Source of the DNA: Sambucus nigra
Taxonomy: Eukaryota > Streptophyta > Magnoliopsida > Dipsacales > Adoxaceae
Reading direction: 5' to 3'
DNA length: 64,000 nt
Assembly: GCA_949130495.1 (NCBI GenBank)
Contig: OX422217.1
Coordinates: 577,574,606 to 577,638,605, forward strand
Below are positions 21,538 through 32,712 of this stretch, piece after piece. The notes below the pieces were generated by a model, which saw only the letters and a list, made by a program, of their open reading frames with translations, had not been told where the DNA came from and made no database searches. Numbering within the stretch: the stretch's first letter is position 1; each line of letters begins with the position of its first letter. The translations under genes and the position numbers were made by a program.

Positions 21538-22120
21538 CGGGGAGGTTTTCTCTCTAAGGAGTCTTTAATTTACCTTTGTACTTGTAGTTCTATTGAGGAT
21601 TGTGTTGTTTTGTGTCTCTACTAGGGAAAGATATATGACTCGAGATCATATCTTTTTTAGAGGAGATAGCTTAGCTGGGGAACCTGAAATCCTTATGGTG
21701 TAAGGATTGGGAGAAAGTTTAGTCTAGGAATTCTGCTGGGAATTTAGGGAAGCATTTGATTTTTGCGTTTCACTAGGGAATTTTAGTGGACTTTTGGGAT
21801 GCATCATTTTAAAAAATACGTTTAGGGTTTTGTGCTGGGGGGTAAGAGTGTAATATAATCGAACAGGGGATTGTAGGATCTTAAAATGGTTTTCTTGGTG
21901 AAGAAATGTTCTACTACTTGTTTGGCATTTCTAGGATTTTTTTGGAGAATTTTTGGATCTGTCTAGCACTTTTTGGCATTTTTTGTACAAATTTTTTAGG
22001 GAGCTGTCGATTAGCATGTTGGAGGGGTTGCCATTTGGCAATGACATGGACTCTTAGGTTTCCTTGGGCTGAGAATAGGTAGGTGTCGATCGGCATGAGC
22101 AGGAGTTTGCCGATTAGCAT
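21538..22120. other. Spacer with palindromic motif cluster, no gene
   Basis: Three copies or near-copies of a TGCCNATNGGCA palindrome: 22028-22041 (TTGCCATTTGGCAA), 22084-22095 (TGTCGATCGGCA) and 22108-22119 (TGCCGATTAGCA), ending 15 bases before a TATA box. Confidence 0.55.
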
Positions 22121-22134
22121 GCCTTTTAGACTCC

Positions 22135-22146
22135 TATAAAAGGGGG
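22135..22146 (+). promoter_or_regulatory. TATA box before the plant mobile domain-like ORF
   Basis: TATAAAAGGGGG, 108 bases upstream of the first plausible ATG (22243), followed by a CT-rich leader. The same TATAAAAGGGGG string occurs at 24864. Confidence 0.6.
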
Positions 22147-22242
22147 AGAACCCTCCTCATTTTTCACATCTTACTCCATCTTAATCTTCTACTTCTTTTA
22201 TTTAAAATCCGTTTCGATGTCTTCTTTCTTCAAGGCTTCAAA

Positions 22243-23900
22243 TGGTGGGTTCTTCCAGCGAGGACTACAATTTGGAGTGGTTGAGTGCTAATGACTGGAC
22301 AGGGCCTGGAGTGGCGATATAGGGTGCCCCTTGCTTTGGGCAATGAGAATGCCTTTGACTTGTATGAGCCAATAGCTGAGGATCTCTTTCTTCTGTGTGA
22401 TCCCTCACACCACCGCTCTTCTAGGGTGAGGAACCCTAGTGTCTATATAAGTATAGTGACCTTTTGGCATTCTTTTTTCTTTTCTTTGTTTTCTTGTGCT
22501 GATGAAAAGATGTTTTCTTTCTTTTTGTCTTTGGCAGAATGACATCGCCCCTTCGAGCAAGCGTTCTAGGGGGACGATGAGGTTAAAGGATATGTGTGAG
22601 AGTCTTCCGACAATGGTGCATTGGGTAGTTACTTATACTGGCTTTGGCCGCTTAGCACAAGCTTTGGACGAGACGTCGTGTTCTACTGTGGTTTTATGCC
22701 CGTTGGGAGAGAGGTGGTGGGATACTACACATACCATTCACTTGGGTTTTGGGGAGATGACTATGACTCCCATCGACATTCAGTAGCTACTGGGGATAGA
22801 TTGTGAGGGTCTACAGATAGAGGTGGATCGTACTATGTGGTTGACACCAGAGACGATTCATGTGGAATTTGGGTATATGTGTAAGATAGTTTTTAGAGAT
22901 TTTATCTGCATTTCCTCTTTTAGGGAGATGCTCTTGAGTAGGAGAATTAATGATACTGACGGGTGGTAGGTGAGGCAAATGGACTAGTTATTTATTTTTC
23001 TTTTGTTGGGTGGTTTCTTGGTGGTGACGAGTGGCGACGTCGTCCATCTTTATTTTTTTGCCATTTTTGAGGATCTTTTTGGATGTCCCTCTTTATGATT
23101 GGAGAAGTTTGACCTTGGTGACCCTTTATTCTTCTTTGGATGCATTTAGTGGGTCCTGTCGATAGACCTTTACATGAGCCACGTACCTTTTGGAGTTAAT
23201 TCTCACATTTTCTTCTTTTACATATCCTTTTACTTTCTTCTTTGTCGGACTCAATTCCTTTTTGCAGACGTGGTTCTATAAGGTGATTGGGCTCAATGCC
23301 AAGTTGATAGCCCTAATAGATGAGGACTTTTGGGACTTCTGTCGAATGTATAAGTGGTGAAAGTCCAACAGACGATCGAATTAGTCCTTGTCCCTGGCGG
23401 TGGTGCGATAGGCCTTGAATACGCTAACGAGCGATCAGGTTATTTCTTTTTTTTTCTTATGATTCTTCTTTTGGAATTTCTTTCTTTGCAAGAATACTAA
23501 TCTTTATCTGGAATTACAGGTGACCTTTTACCCCTGGGAGACGTCTCCTCAGCACACGAGAGTGATAGGCATGCATGCGCAGATGCAGAGGTTGATGGTT
23601 CATGAGTTAAAGTACTCCTGGTACTATAGAGAGAGGGTTTTTATGACAGATATAGAGTATGAAGTGACGGTCCCACTGGAGGTGCCTTCGATTTATATGA
23701 GGCGGGTGAGGGAGATGCCCCCTAAAGCCAGGGAGGGGACAATGGTTGGCGAGGATTATTCCCTCTACACGAACACAACGACGACCAATGACTACCTGAA
23801 TTTAGTGACAATCTGACTGATGCCCTCTTGTATTTATGATGTGGTGAACAAGTGTACAAGTAGGTGAGTGGGATGCGCCCACATCACAGGTCATCTTCGG
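22243..23900 (+). pseudogene. Plant mobile domain (aminotransferase-like) relic carried by the Ogre-like element
   Basis: Starts MVGSSSEDYNLEWLSANDW (22243), then shifts frame. After a likely intron (GTGAGG at 22421 to CAG near 22538) it reads MRLKDMCESLPTMVHWVVTY, TGFGRLAQALDE and GERWWDTTHTIHLGFGEMT. This matches the plant mobile domain signature (TGF, [25 protein letters not shown]), followed by a TAG at 22784 and then LLGIDCEGLQ. Later possible exons begin after acceptor-like TTTTTGCAG (23268) and AATTACAG (23519). Plant mobile domain proteins are known both as host genes and inside transposons. It lies opposite to gag-pol. The domain call is good; the exon map is tentative. Confidence 0.55.
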
Positions 23901-24700
23901 CGGAGGCAATGTAAGAGGAGGCTCAGCTCATTTAGGTTACTCCACCCTACTATAATTTTTAGTTGACTAGAGGGGGATCACTGTGCCTGTCGCATCGCCC
24001 TAATGCAGTGGATCCAGGGTTGATGGGGCTTACGGAGGACGTCCTTCAGTTTGTGATATATTTTTCTCTTTCTTTGTCTTGTCTCCTTTTGATTTTTTCT
24101 TCACTTTTTACTTACTTATTTGCCTTCTATTTCTATTTCTTTGCTTCCAGTATGTTTAGGTACCGACTACTTGGTTGAAGGACACTAGGGACTAGATGGC
24201 CTCTGTAACTTCCTATATCAAGGACTCTGTTACTTCTTGTTTGGTTTTGTCTTTTACCTCGAATGAGGGACCAGGCTCGGGAGTAGAGGTTCTATAGCTT
24301 ATCCTCAGGGGAAACGTGTCCGCCGTAAGGATTGAGGGTCTAGAAAGAGAGAGAGAGATTGTGAGTTCGTACTGAGCCCCATTATTTTGTATTTTCTATT
24401 TCTTCTTCTACCTGAAAAATATAATTCCGCAATGGCAGTATACATGAAGAAGATTTTTTATTACTCATTTTTGTTTTAATGACTTATGCTTTTTTTACTT
24501 TGTTGTTAAGACTATAAAAATGATGGGATATTTATTTTAGAAAATATATTAAATAACTCAAGGAAAAGACTTATGGTGATGAAAAATGATGGGTATAATT
24601 GGATAAGTTGAAATAACACATGAGTATTTAAAATAAGGATTTATTTTTTTGAGGTTTTGATTTTGACAAAAAAAGGAAAGATAGAAATTTTCTAAAATAA
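23901..24700. other. Spacer between the two opposite-strand ORF regions
   Basis: T-rich and AT-rich DNA with no recognised domain. It may hold the 3' end of the first ORF region. Confidence 0.4.
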
Positions 24701-24706
24701 GGGGGT

Positions 24707-24875
24707 TGCCGATTGGCATACCCCTTGTCCTGCCTATCGGCATATGGGTCAAGTCAAATCACCCTAAGGCTTTGATTTCAGTTTCTTCCAGCCCAGAGTA
24801 CTTTGTAGGGTAGGCATTCATTCAGGCTCCTTAGGTTTCTTATCTTTAGCCAAGGCCTTTGCGTATAAAAGGGGG
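24707..24875 (+). promoter_or_regulatory. Second TATA box with palindromic motifs
   Basis: TGCCGATTGGCA (24707-24718) and TGCCTATCGGCA (24731-24742) lie upstream of TATAAAAGGGGG (24864-24875). The layout parallels 22028-22146. Confidence 0.55.
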
Positions 24876-24993
24876 TAAAGGGGTGTCATTTTTCATCCAT
24901 TCTCATTTTCTCTTACTTCTTATTTCTTTCTTTCTGATTCATTATTTCCCAAATGTCCCGTTCGATGTAGGTAGAATTCACTTCCTGCCTCGA

Positions 24994-26170
24994 ATGTCTA
25001 GAAGCTATTGCCAATATAACATGGATTATGAAGCTTTCAACTTGCGTCGAGTCTCCTTATGGCATAATAGGTCTATTAATTGGAACATGTTGGCAGCGAT
25101 AACACAATCCTCGTACCCTGAAGACTACATTTTTTATTTTGGTTTAGATGAGCTCTGTCCAACCTATGAAGAGTTTTCAGCCATGTTGGGAATGAATTCC
25201 AGCTAAGCGATGGCTATGCTCGAATTTTCTCATTCTTCTCGGGCATTGTTAGCGGAGTTGCTCCACATTTCCCCTTCGATGGCTCTGTCATTAGTCACTA
25301 TGGGATTATCTCTCATCTGGTTGTCATGTATTCTGTGCATCTGAGGGATTTTAATAATGCGGGTCATGCCAGAGTTGTTGCCTTAGGTCTAACTTTGAAG
25401 ATCTTTTTGGTGATAAGGGACCTAATGGTGGACCCTCAGTTGGCTGTAATTATAGCATGGATGTATTATCATCACAATCCTACGGCAGTGAGACTAGTAG
25501 AGACCCTTAATGGTCTTAATGCTTGACGAGAAGGCCACTTTGATTTTCTGAAAGGGAGCCCGGTAATGCTGTTCATATGGCTAGTTGAAAGATTTTGTTT
25601 GGTGATTCCTCCTAAGTATCCCTTACTAGTCGTGTCAAATTTCTTTACTTGATACTCCATCAATTTTGGCCCATCCATGGAGAAGTGGGTAAATTGGTTC
25701 GTTGAACACGAAGCCCGCTGCCTTCGTTGGTCGGTGCCATGATGGGGAGAGGTACAACCCATTTTGGAACTGGGAGAATACTGGTACGTTTGGTTAGTTG
25801 GCATTCTGTAAACCTCATTCTATTTCCCTTGTATGCTTCTACGCTAAGTCATATGGGAGAAAATAGTGCCTCCTCGGGTACTAGACTTATTTCCTATAGA
25901 AGACTTGACTGAATCCATGCGCATGAGTTTAGGTTATTTATGGGAGAATCGTCAATTGTCAACCTATCTATCTTAATCCCTAGGAAGGGTGTGGAATGTG
26001 TCCGGAGACTATCTGAAATGGCTGTGGAAGTGGGTCGTGGTAAAGATCTTGGTGGAGGGGACCGACCAGAGGTGGTTTATCCTTTTTAACATTAGGGAGG
26101 GGGGAGTAGTGGTTTTCTCCATGCTGATCAGGGCATACCTTTTTAACATTAGGGGCCTTAGGGAGTAGAT
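24994..26170 (+). pseudogene. DUF7745-like ORF relic carried by the Ogre-like element
   Basis: The ATG at 24994 gives MSRSYCQYNMDYEAFNLRR, then SSYPEDYIFYFGLDELCPTY with EEFSAMLG, like the FGDxELCPTxEEYxxLL segment of plant DUF7745 proteins; it stops at 25204. Other frames continue the match: VDPQLAVIIAWMYYHHNPTA (25430), VETLNGLNA and the REGHFDFLKG segment, and EARCLRWSVPWWGE, comparable to the family's W-R-x-P-W. Several frameshifts and stops break it. DUF7745 is found mainly in plant retroelement-rich DNA and its function is unknown. It lies opposite to gag-pol. I am moderately sure of the family and not of the boundaries. Confidence 0.5.
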
Positions 26171-26779
26171 AATGATGGGGTCGGGTCTTCCTCCAGCTCT
26201 GGATATGGTCTTTGTGATGATGGGATTATTTTATTAAATCTTTTGTGTGACTGGGATGTGTTTTATGTTTTGGGTTTTTATTTTAGGATTTGGGAATAAT
26301 TTTAGGAAGTTTGGTTGGTTTTTTTAGGGACATTTTGGTTTGCGGAGGGTGGTTGTTTTGACTCCCTTCACTGATACTTTGTGTAATTTTATTGAACTCC
26401 CCTTTTTGAAATAAAAAATATTCTGATCATATTATCGTGCCTCTTGATGAGTTTTACATTTGAATTATCTATACTAATCCCTAAGGCATACATAATCCTT
26501 TCGTTAATATAAATGATAAAATTAATCGTCATTCTCGGAGGTTAGAAAAGAATATTATTTTGGGAAAAAGAAGGGGTGCCCATATAAAGCGTATGAGCTG
26601 CCTACGTACCTCTGTGGCTTTTGAAAATTCTTGAGTTTCATTTCGAAAGTAAAAAGTTCTTTTAGATGATCAGGCCCCACGTAGTTCTGGGTTGAGGGAA
26701 ATAAATGTTTTTTTAGAATACAAGGGGGATGAAAGTAGTCATAGCGCGTTGAGATTTTAGACTAAGGGTACAACTTCTT
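26171..26779. other. 3' flank of the DUF7745-like region
   Basis: Includes AATAAAAAATATT near 26410, a possible poly(A) signal, and CTGCCTACGTACC near 26600. No gene recognised. Confidence 0.4.
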
Positions 26780-27870
26780 GAGATGGTCCAGATTAACTGG
26801 ACGTGCTATATCTTCTCCCTCAAAGTCAGTGAGTATAGAGACGGTGCATGATGTAGGGACCACTATAGTTAGACTTGAATTTCCCTATGGGGTCCTAGAC
26901 GGGTACTATGATTTCTTTAAGGGACAAAACTCCTTCTTGGACACCACGTTTTTTACTCTTCCAATCGCGCGGTCACCTTGTATATGGTATAGAGCCTTCA
27001 GACTATTTCATCAAAGAGTAACAGTTCGTCAAAGCATCTTTGATACACATTTTCCTCGTTGAATCTGCTTCAAGCATAATGAGTAAGGAAGGTATTTCCA
27101 GCTCAACGGGTAGGACTACTTCAATGCCTTTTACTAAAGAGTAAGGGGTAGTCCCAATATATGTCCTGATTAAAGTGTGGTAGCTCTATAGGGCGTAAGA
27201 GATCTGATTATCTCAATCTCGTAACTTTCGGTCATTCTGTTGATAATGGCTTTGAGGTTTTTGTTGGTGTCTTCAATTGCACCATTAATTTAGGGTAAGT
27301 AGGTAGAAGATTTGTGTTCTTAAATCCCGTACTCATCGACCAGTTTCGTGACCTCGGCTTCAAAATGTAACCCATTATCTAATATAGCTCACGAGGAACC
27401 CCGTATCGGTAGATGATGTCCTTTCAAATAAACTTGGCTACCTTCTTAGCATTCAGTACTATATATGACTCGGCTTTGACCTATTTGGTGAAGTAATAAA
27501 TGACAACTAAGATGAATTCATTCGTATTTAAAGCCTTTATTGTGACTTTTCTTATTATGTCAATGCCCCAGGTGGAGAACGACCAGTGAGAAGTCATGTT
27601 GTATACTTTTCGAGGAGGTAACTATTGGAGTTTGGCAAACTTTTGGCATTTGAGGCATCTTCGAACGTAGGCGGTACAATCTTGAACCATTGTGGTCCAA
27701 TAATACCCTTGATGGATAATATTCTTAGCAAGAATATGACCGTTCATGTGGGGTTCACATTCTTCGTTGTGGATCTCCTGCATCATTTTTTTAATGTCAT
27801 TCTCATGATGTAGTGCAAATGGGTTCCATAGTAGTTTATCGTGAATAGTTGTTTATCACAGATGATGTAC
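26780..27870 (-). pseudogene. Ogre-like integrase relic
   Basis: Read in three minus frames. Near 27560-27480 it gives text comparable to the STWGID/FILVAIDYFTKWVEA core; near 27425-27391 KDIIYRYGVPR, the hallmark of the rve core of Ty3/gypsy integrase; and near 27110-27040 TPYSLVKGIEVVLPVE, matching the conserved PFSLVYGMEAVLPVE end. The catalytic acids cannot be checked reliably through the frameshifts. It lies directly 3' of RNase H as expected. Confidence 0.72.
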
Positions 27871-28069
27871 TCGACAGTCAGTTTGCCAAGGGTCGCACGA
27901 TCATTCTTGTTGGCACCTTAGGAATACCTACCGTTCTTAAGGAGGCACCAAATATCATAGTATCAACACTTAACCATATTAGAATCTTCCTCTGTGACAA
28001 GCTCAATGTGGTAGCAATGGGTTGGCATAACTTGTTTTTGGAGTAGGAAATGAGCCATCGCTATTCCCT

Positions 28070-28800
28070 CGGGCATGTCGATTATGGAGGCTAGGGTAGC
28101 AAGGGCATCAGCTAAGTTGTTCTTTTCTCGGGGAAAGTAGTAGAATGTGATATCTCAGAACTAGGAGGACAACTCTTCTAGGCAGGTATGGAAGGGTAAG
28201 GGCTTCTCGTCTTTGACTTTTTAAATTCTAAGGACTTGGCTGATGATGCGAGCGGAGTCCCCATAGATATCTAGGTATTTGATACCTTTCTTAAGGGCGA
28301 CTTTGAGTCCTACAGTGCATGCCTCATATTCGATCATATTGTTGGTGTAAAGGAAATCTAGCTTGATGGAAATGGGAGTGTGAGACTCATTAGGGGTGAT
28401 TAGGAGTATCCTAATGCCATATCCTTTCTTATTATCAGCATCGTCAAAGATCATTTGCCATCAGAGGTCCTCCTGAGAGGTTCAAATAATATATTTGTAT
28501 GGGAATTTAGAGACCCAAACATCAACCTCTTGCATGGTGTAATCAGAAAGGTAATCGTAGATAGCTCTCCCTTTCATGGCATTCTGCATGACATACATGA
28601 TATCGAACTCAGATAAAAGCATTCACCAACCGTCCATTCGACTAGACAGGTAGGGTTTCTCAAGCAAGTATTTGATATGATCCATTTAGGACATAAGTCT
28701 GATGGGAAAAACGAGCATGTATTGTCTTAAATATTGAGTGAGCTAGACTAGGCCAACATATGCTTTCCCTAAGGAAGTGTAGTTAACTTTTTACCCTACC
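28070..28800 (-). pseudogene. RT C-terminal end and archaeal-type RNase H of the Ogre-like element
   Basis: The open stretch 28454-28221 begins MIFDDADNKKGYGIRILLI, then NNMIEYEACTVGLKVALKK and LDIYGDSARIISQ. Past a stop it continues with KNNLADALATLAS (about 28130-28090). The four acidic positions of RNase H (D in FDDA, E in EYEA, D in YGDS, D in ADALA) are all visible. The 'EYEAC-GL' and 'YGDS-IISQ' style is that of the extra RNase H domain typical of Tat/Ogre elements. Upstream 28800-28500 keeps fragments of the RT-RNase H connection. Confidence 0.82.
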
Positions 28801-28989
28801 AATTTTTGATAGGTATAGTATATGTCCCTTTTTTTCAGGTTTCTTCAATGTATTGGGCTAACAAAGCCCCTGTTATGGTATTTATTACGGTTAAGTATAG
28901 GAGTAGAGGGGGACCAGGCTGTGGAGGCATGAGTACCAGGGGTCGGGTCAGATATTTCTTGATTATTTCAAAGGTTTATCGATACGCCT

Positions 28990-29960
28990 CGTTCCAAACT
29001 TCGATAGAAACGTTTCGGAGGGGTTTGAAGATGGTTTCACAAATGGAAGTCATGAATGATGAACCGACTGATATACTATAATTTTTCTAAGAATCCTAGG
29101 ACTTCCTTCTCCATTTGGGGAGGTGTAATTTTAAGTACGGATTTAAGTTTGGCAGGGTTTACTTCGATTCCCTTCTCGCTAGCCATTATTCCTAAAAGCT
29201 TTCCTTTGGTGATGCCGAAAATACATTTCTATGGGTTTAACCACATCTAGTATCACTGCAGTCATTCGAAGAACTTTCGGAGGGTGGGAACGTGACCTTC
29301 TTGAGTCTTAAACTTAATAATCATGTTTTCTACATAGACTTTGACCTCCTTATGTATGATATCATGCAAAAATGGTTGTGTCATAGCCCCTGCATTCTTT
29401 AGACCAAATGACATAACTGTGTAACATAATGTTCCCTAGGGAATGATGAAGGTAGTTTTTTCTTAATGGTCACGGTGCATCTTGATTTAATTGTATCCGA
29501 AAAAACCATTTAGAATGACTTGAGAGCGGGACTGGATGTATTTTCCACAATCATATCGATGTTGGGCAGTGGGTAATCATCCTTCGGTGATGTTTTGTTC
29601 AAATCTTGATACTCGATGCACATGCTAACTTTTCCTCCTAATTTCGGTATGTGTATAATGTTAGCTAGTCATATGGGATATTAGATCGCCGGATAAAGCC
29701 TACGTCCAACTGGTTGACTACCTCGTCCTTGACTTTGAGTGACCATTCGGTGCGAATCTTTTACAGTTTTTATTTGCCCGGTTTGCATTTTGGGAGAGCT
29801 GGAATCTCATGCTGAGCTATTTTGATATCGATACTAGGCATGCCATCATAACACCATGCGAAGACGTCCATAAATTTCTTTAGTATCTCCTCGAATTACG
29901 CGCTCTCATTCTCGTTAAGGGTGGGCCTTATCCTAATCTCACGCTATTAGCTATTAGAAC
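28990..29960 (-). pseudogene. Ogre-like reverse transcriptase relic
   Basis: From about 29950 down the minus strand gives EFEEILKKFMDVFAW-like text, then WSLKVKDEVVNQLDVGFIRR (RT start), and later KEVKVYVENMIIKFKTQEGH, KLLGIMASEKGIEVNPAKLK and EVLGFLEKLQYISRFI. These are the canonical gypsy RT blocks in order. The catalytic YVDD is YVEN (codons within 29324-29335), so the polymerase site is destroyed in addition to many stops. Confidence 0.82.
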
Positions 29961-30089
29961 TGAGATTGATAAAAACATTTTCATCCTCATTAATTTCAAC
30001 GTGGTTATGTTGTTTGTTATTAACCTTATAAAGATCATTTAACATTTGTTCATTTACAAAATCATCATCATCAAGAGTTTGATTAGAAT

Positions 30090-31127
30090 TAAGATAATTA
30101 ATTTAAGGCACAACAAAATACTCAAAATCCTCATTTGTTTCACTTTTGGGAAAAACAATGTTGAGAACCTCATTAAAAGAGGTCTCTATTACATTGTTAT
30201 AAGAAAAAGAAGGATAAAAAATTAATGGAGAGATTGGGTAAACAATCGGGTGGGGTTGCATATCAGCACGTGGGATCGATATAGCATTCCAGTTAAAGAG
30301 AGGCTCATCAGTAGCCTTGATTAGAGTGTATGGGTCCAACGGTGTAGCGTTTGATTAGATCATATAGAGAGTTAGCCCCAGTGTCTGTAGGTTAAACGAG
30401 TCTTCAGAATCACTTTCCTTAGAGGCCTTGATAACGGTTATGACTTTCGGAGTGAGAGGTTACACTTTATACTGGCAGTCTTCATCCCAGGAGTAGTTGT
30501 GTAGAAAGAATATTTACATTCCTGGCTTCATCTTCTTATCCACATGATCATACCATGGTTCGGGAAAGTTGTTGAAGGGGAAGTCTTCACCCTCTTTGAC
30601 GAATCTCCCATTCAAGGAATCCCTCAAAACATTCTTGGCATATTTTAAACTTCTCTTTAACCATGGTTGGCAGAGCATTTTGAGTTCTTGTGGTGAAGTC
30701 TGATAACCCATGACACATGGGGGAAAGGCCTTTTTTAGGATTATGGGTTCCATTATCCATTTTTAACGTTGCCCCAGCCCCATCCCGGGTATGAAATGAA
30801 TATTCTTAAATATTTTTATCACATTGACATTACCTTAAGGTTTGTATTCTGGATGGACTCGGTCATTGAAATCATCCCCTGCTAGAAGGGGAAGCGGATC
30901 AACCCTGAAGCTGGAAAGAAGCATGTCATTCGTACCATGATGTATTTCTAGTATTGAATTATTGGTGTCTGCATTTTCAATACTATCATCGTCTCCCAAA
31001 ATGGTAATGACTTTCCCCTTGCTAAAGAATTTCAACTTCTGATGAATGGAGGAGGATACCCCTTGAATGCTATGGATCCATGGTCGATTAAGCAACAAAT
31101 TGAAGCATGCAGGTATATCAATAACTT
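30090..31127 (-). pseudogene. Ogre-like protease-RT connecting region
   Basis: From 31127: VIDIPACFNLLLNRPWIHS then GVSSSIHQKLKFFSKGK, the invariant LLGRPWIH-x-x-GAVPSSLHQ block between protease and RT in Tat/Ogre Pol. Two further open stretches follow (30753-30514 and 30339-30103) with acidic linker text; these match the usual spacing but not a named domain. Confidence 0.75.
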
Positions 31128-32492
31128 AAAACTTAGTAATGAGATTGATAAGGCCAACCCCTATTGTGAGTGTTATGAAGTGGACTCCAAATTTTATTCC
31201 CGATTATGATTGCCCCATCTTTCCGCTATGGGTTAACCTACCACACTTACCAATCCATCTATTTTCCAAACCTGCTCTATTTGCTATATGCCACAGAATT
31301 GGTAACCCGTTAAAAATGAATGAGTCTACAACTTTTGTGACTAGACCTAGTCAAGCATGATTGTGTATTGAGGTGAATGTTTTAAAACCACTGCCACACA
31401 GAATCTGGATTGTTAATGGAGATAAAGGTTTCTGGCAAAGAATTTAATACGAGAATGTCCCAAAATTTTGTGTCTCCTTCATGAAAATTGGCCATATATC
31501 AGGAGAGTGTGCTGGTATTGGTTTAGCATTTGATTCCAACACTAAACAACCTATACAATCTCCCACTAACCGTCAAAATTTTCCGATCGAGAAGATTCCG
31601 GCTGTTCCAGAGAAGGAGATGAAAAAGGCTAGAAAAATAGTAACCAATTGTCAAGCAAAATGGAACCACCAAGTTGGAGTGGTTATTCAGGAAGATCCGC
31701 CGCTAAAAAATCCAAATATTAGGGTGGTTACAAATGTTGGTAACAAATAGAAGATGACGTGTTAAGAGGAACCATATGATTTTAAATCTTTATCTGTTGT
31801 GGATTATGGGGAGCAGGAAATTACCCCATATGGCTTAACGTCTACCTCCAAAATCGGAACTGCTATTGATAATAAATAGTCTCAGATTGTTACACGTGTT
31901 GCAGAAGATGTTGACTATAGTGAAGATGCAATATCAGTACAAATTAAATGAATAATGCTCAAATGGTTCAATATATTTCGGATGAAGTTTACTCAGCAGA
32001 TATTAGAAAGAATAATGTCACTTTTAATTCGAATACTCCAAAAATTCCGAAAAAGAAGTTGGATAATATTAGTAGAAAGTCGAAGAATAAAAAACAAAGC
32101 TATATCCATAACTTAATCCAACGCGATTCCATCGTATTAATAGGAGATAAACTTATTTGTGCAATGATCTAGATGATGAAGAGGTATCCCAAGTTAATCC
32201 TATTAGTGTCCAAATTCAAGACGACCGCGGCATTGATTTATTCATCGATCTCCCCAAATTTGATTCAGCAACTGCAGCGGATTTCGATGATGTAAATTCT
32301 ACTGCGGAAAATGACAATTGGATGGTTATCCACAAGCGAATGCGGCCTAGAATTCGTAGTAACTAAATGATTTTTTTTATTGGCTTTATATTGTTGATTT
32401 CTTTAGCAAGAGTCATGATTTAGTGCTTGTAAGTGCCCCTGGGGAGGCTTTTTCTCCAACTATTAATAAAATATTTTACTTGAAAAAAAAGT
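31128..32492 (+). pseudogene. DUF4283/zinc-knuckle retrocopy with poly(A) end, inserted in the Ogre-like pol
   Basis: The plus strand reads the second half of a DUF4283 domain and the knuckle of a LINE-type ORF1 protein: MKWTPNFIPDYDCPIFPLWV, NLPHLPIHLFSKPALFAI, VLKPLPHRIWIVNGDKGFW, then CVSFMKIGHISGEC (second Cys of the CCHC knuckle replaced by Phe). A charged linker follows, then NWMVIHKRMRPRIRSN and stop at 32363. The 3' UTR carries AATAAAATATT near 32466 and ends in an A8 run (about 32481-32488). No ORF2 follows. It splits the gypsy protease-RT region between the RAYDNIH block (32513) and VIDIP (31127). Frames are broken in several places and the 5' end is truncated. No target duplication was found. 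Confidence 0.65.
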
Positions 32493-32499
32493 GTTATAG

Positions 32500-32712
32500 A
32501 TCCCATCACCTCTTAATGAATATTATCATAGGCACGTATTGTGGCAATAGTAGAAGTGAGGTTACTTACTTTCAAACCCAAGTAATTGAAGGTTCTTAAT
32601 GGGTAAACATTGAGGGTAGATCTATTGTCGACGAGTGAGAGAGGGATCGTCTTTCCCATCACTTCAACGAAGATGTTGAGGGCATAGTTGTGATCAGGGC
32701 AAACCTTCATAA
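32500..32712 (-). pseudogene. Ogre-like aspartic protease
   Basis: ALNIFVEVMGKTIPLSLVDN, RSTLNVYPLRTFNYLGL and IATIRAYDNIH match the pepsin-like retroviral protease region of Tat/Ogre Pol (usual text: VLVDNGSSLNV-P). The catalytic D and T/S region is LVDNRSTLN, with Gly replaced by Arg, so activity is doubtful. It lies between gag and the inserted DUF4283 retrocopy. Confidence 0.78.
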
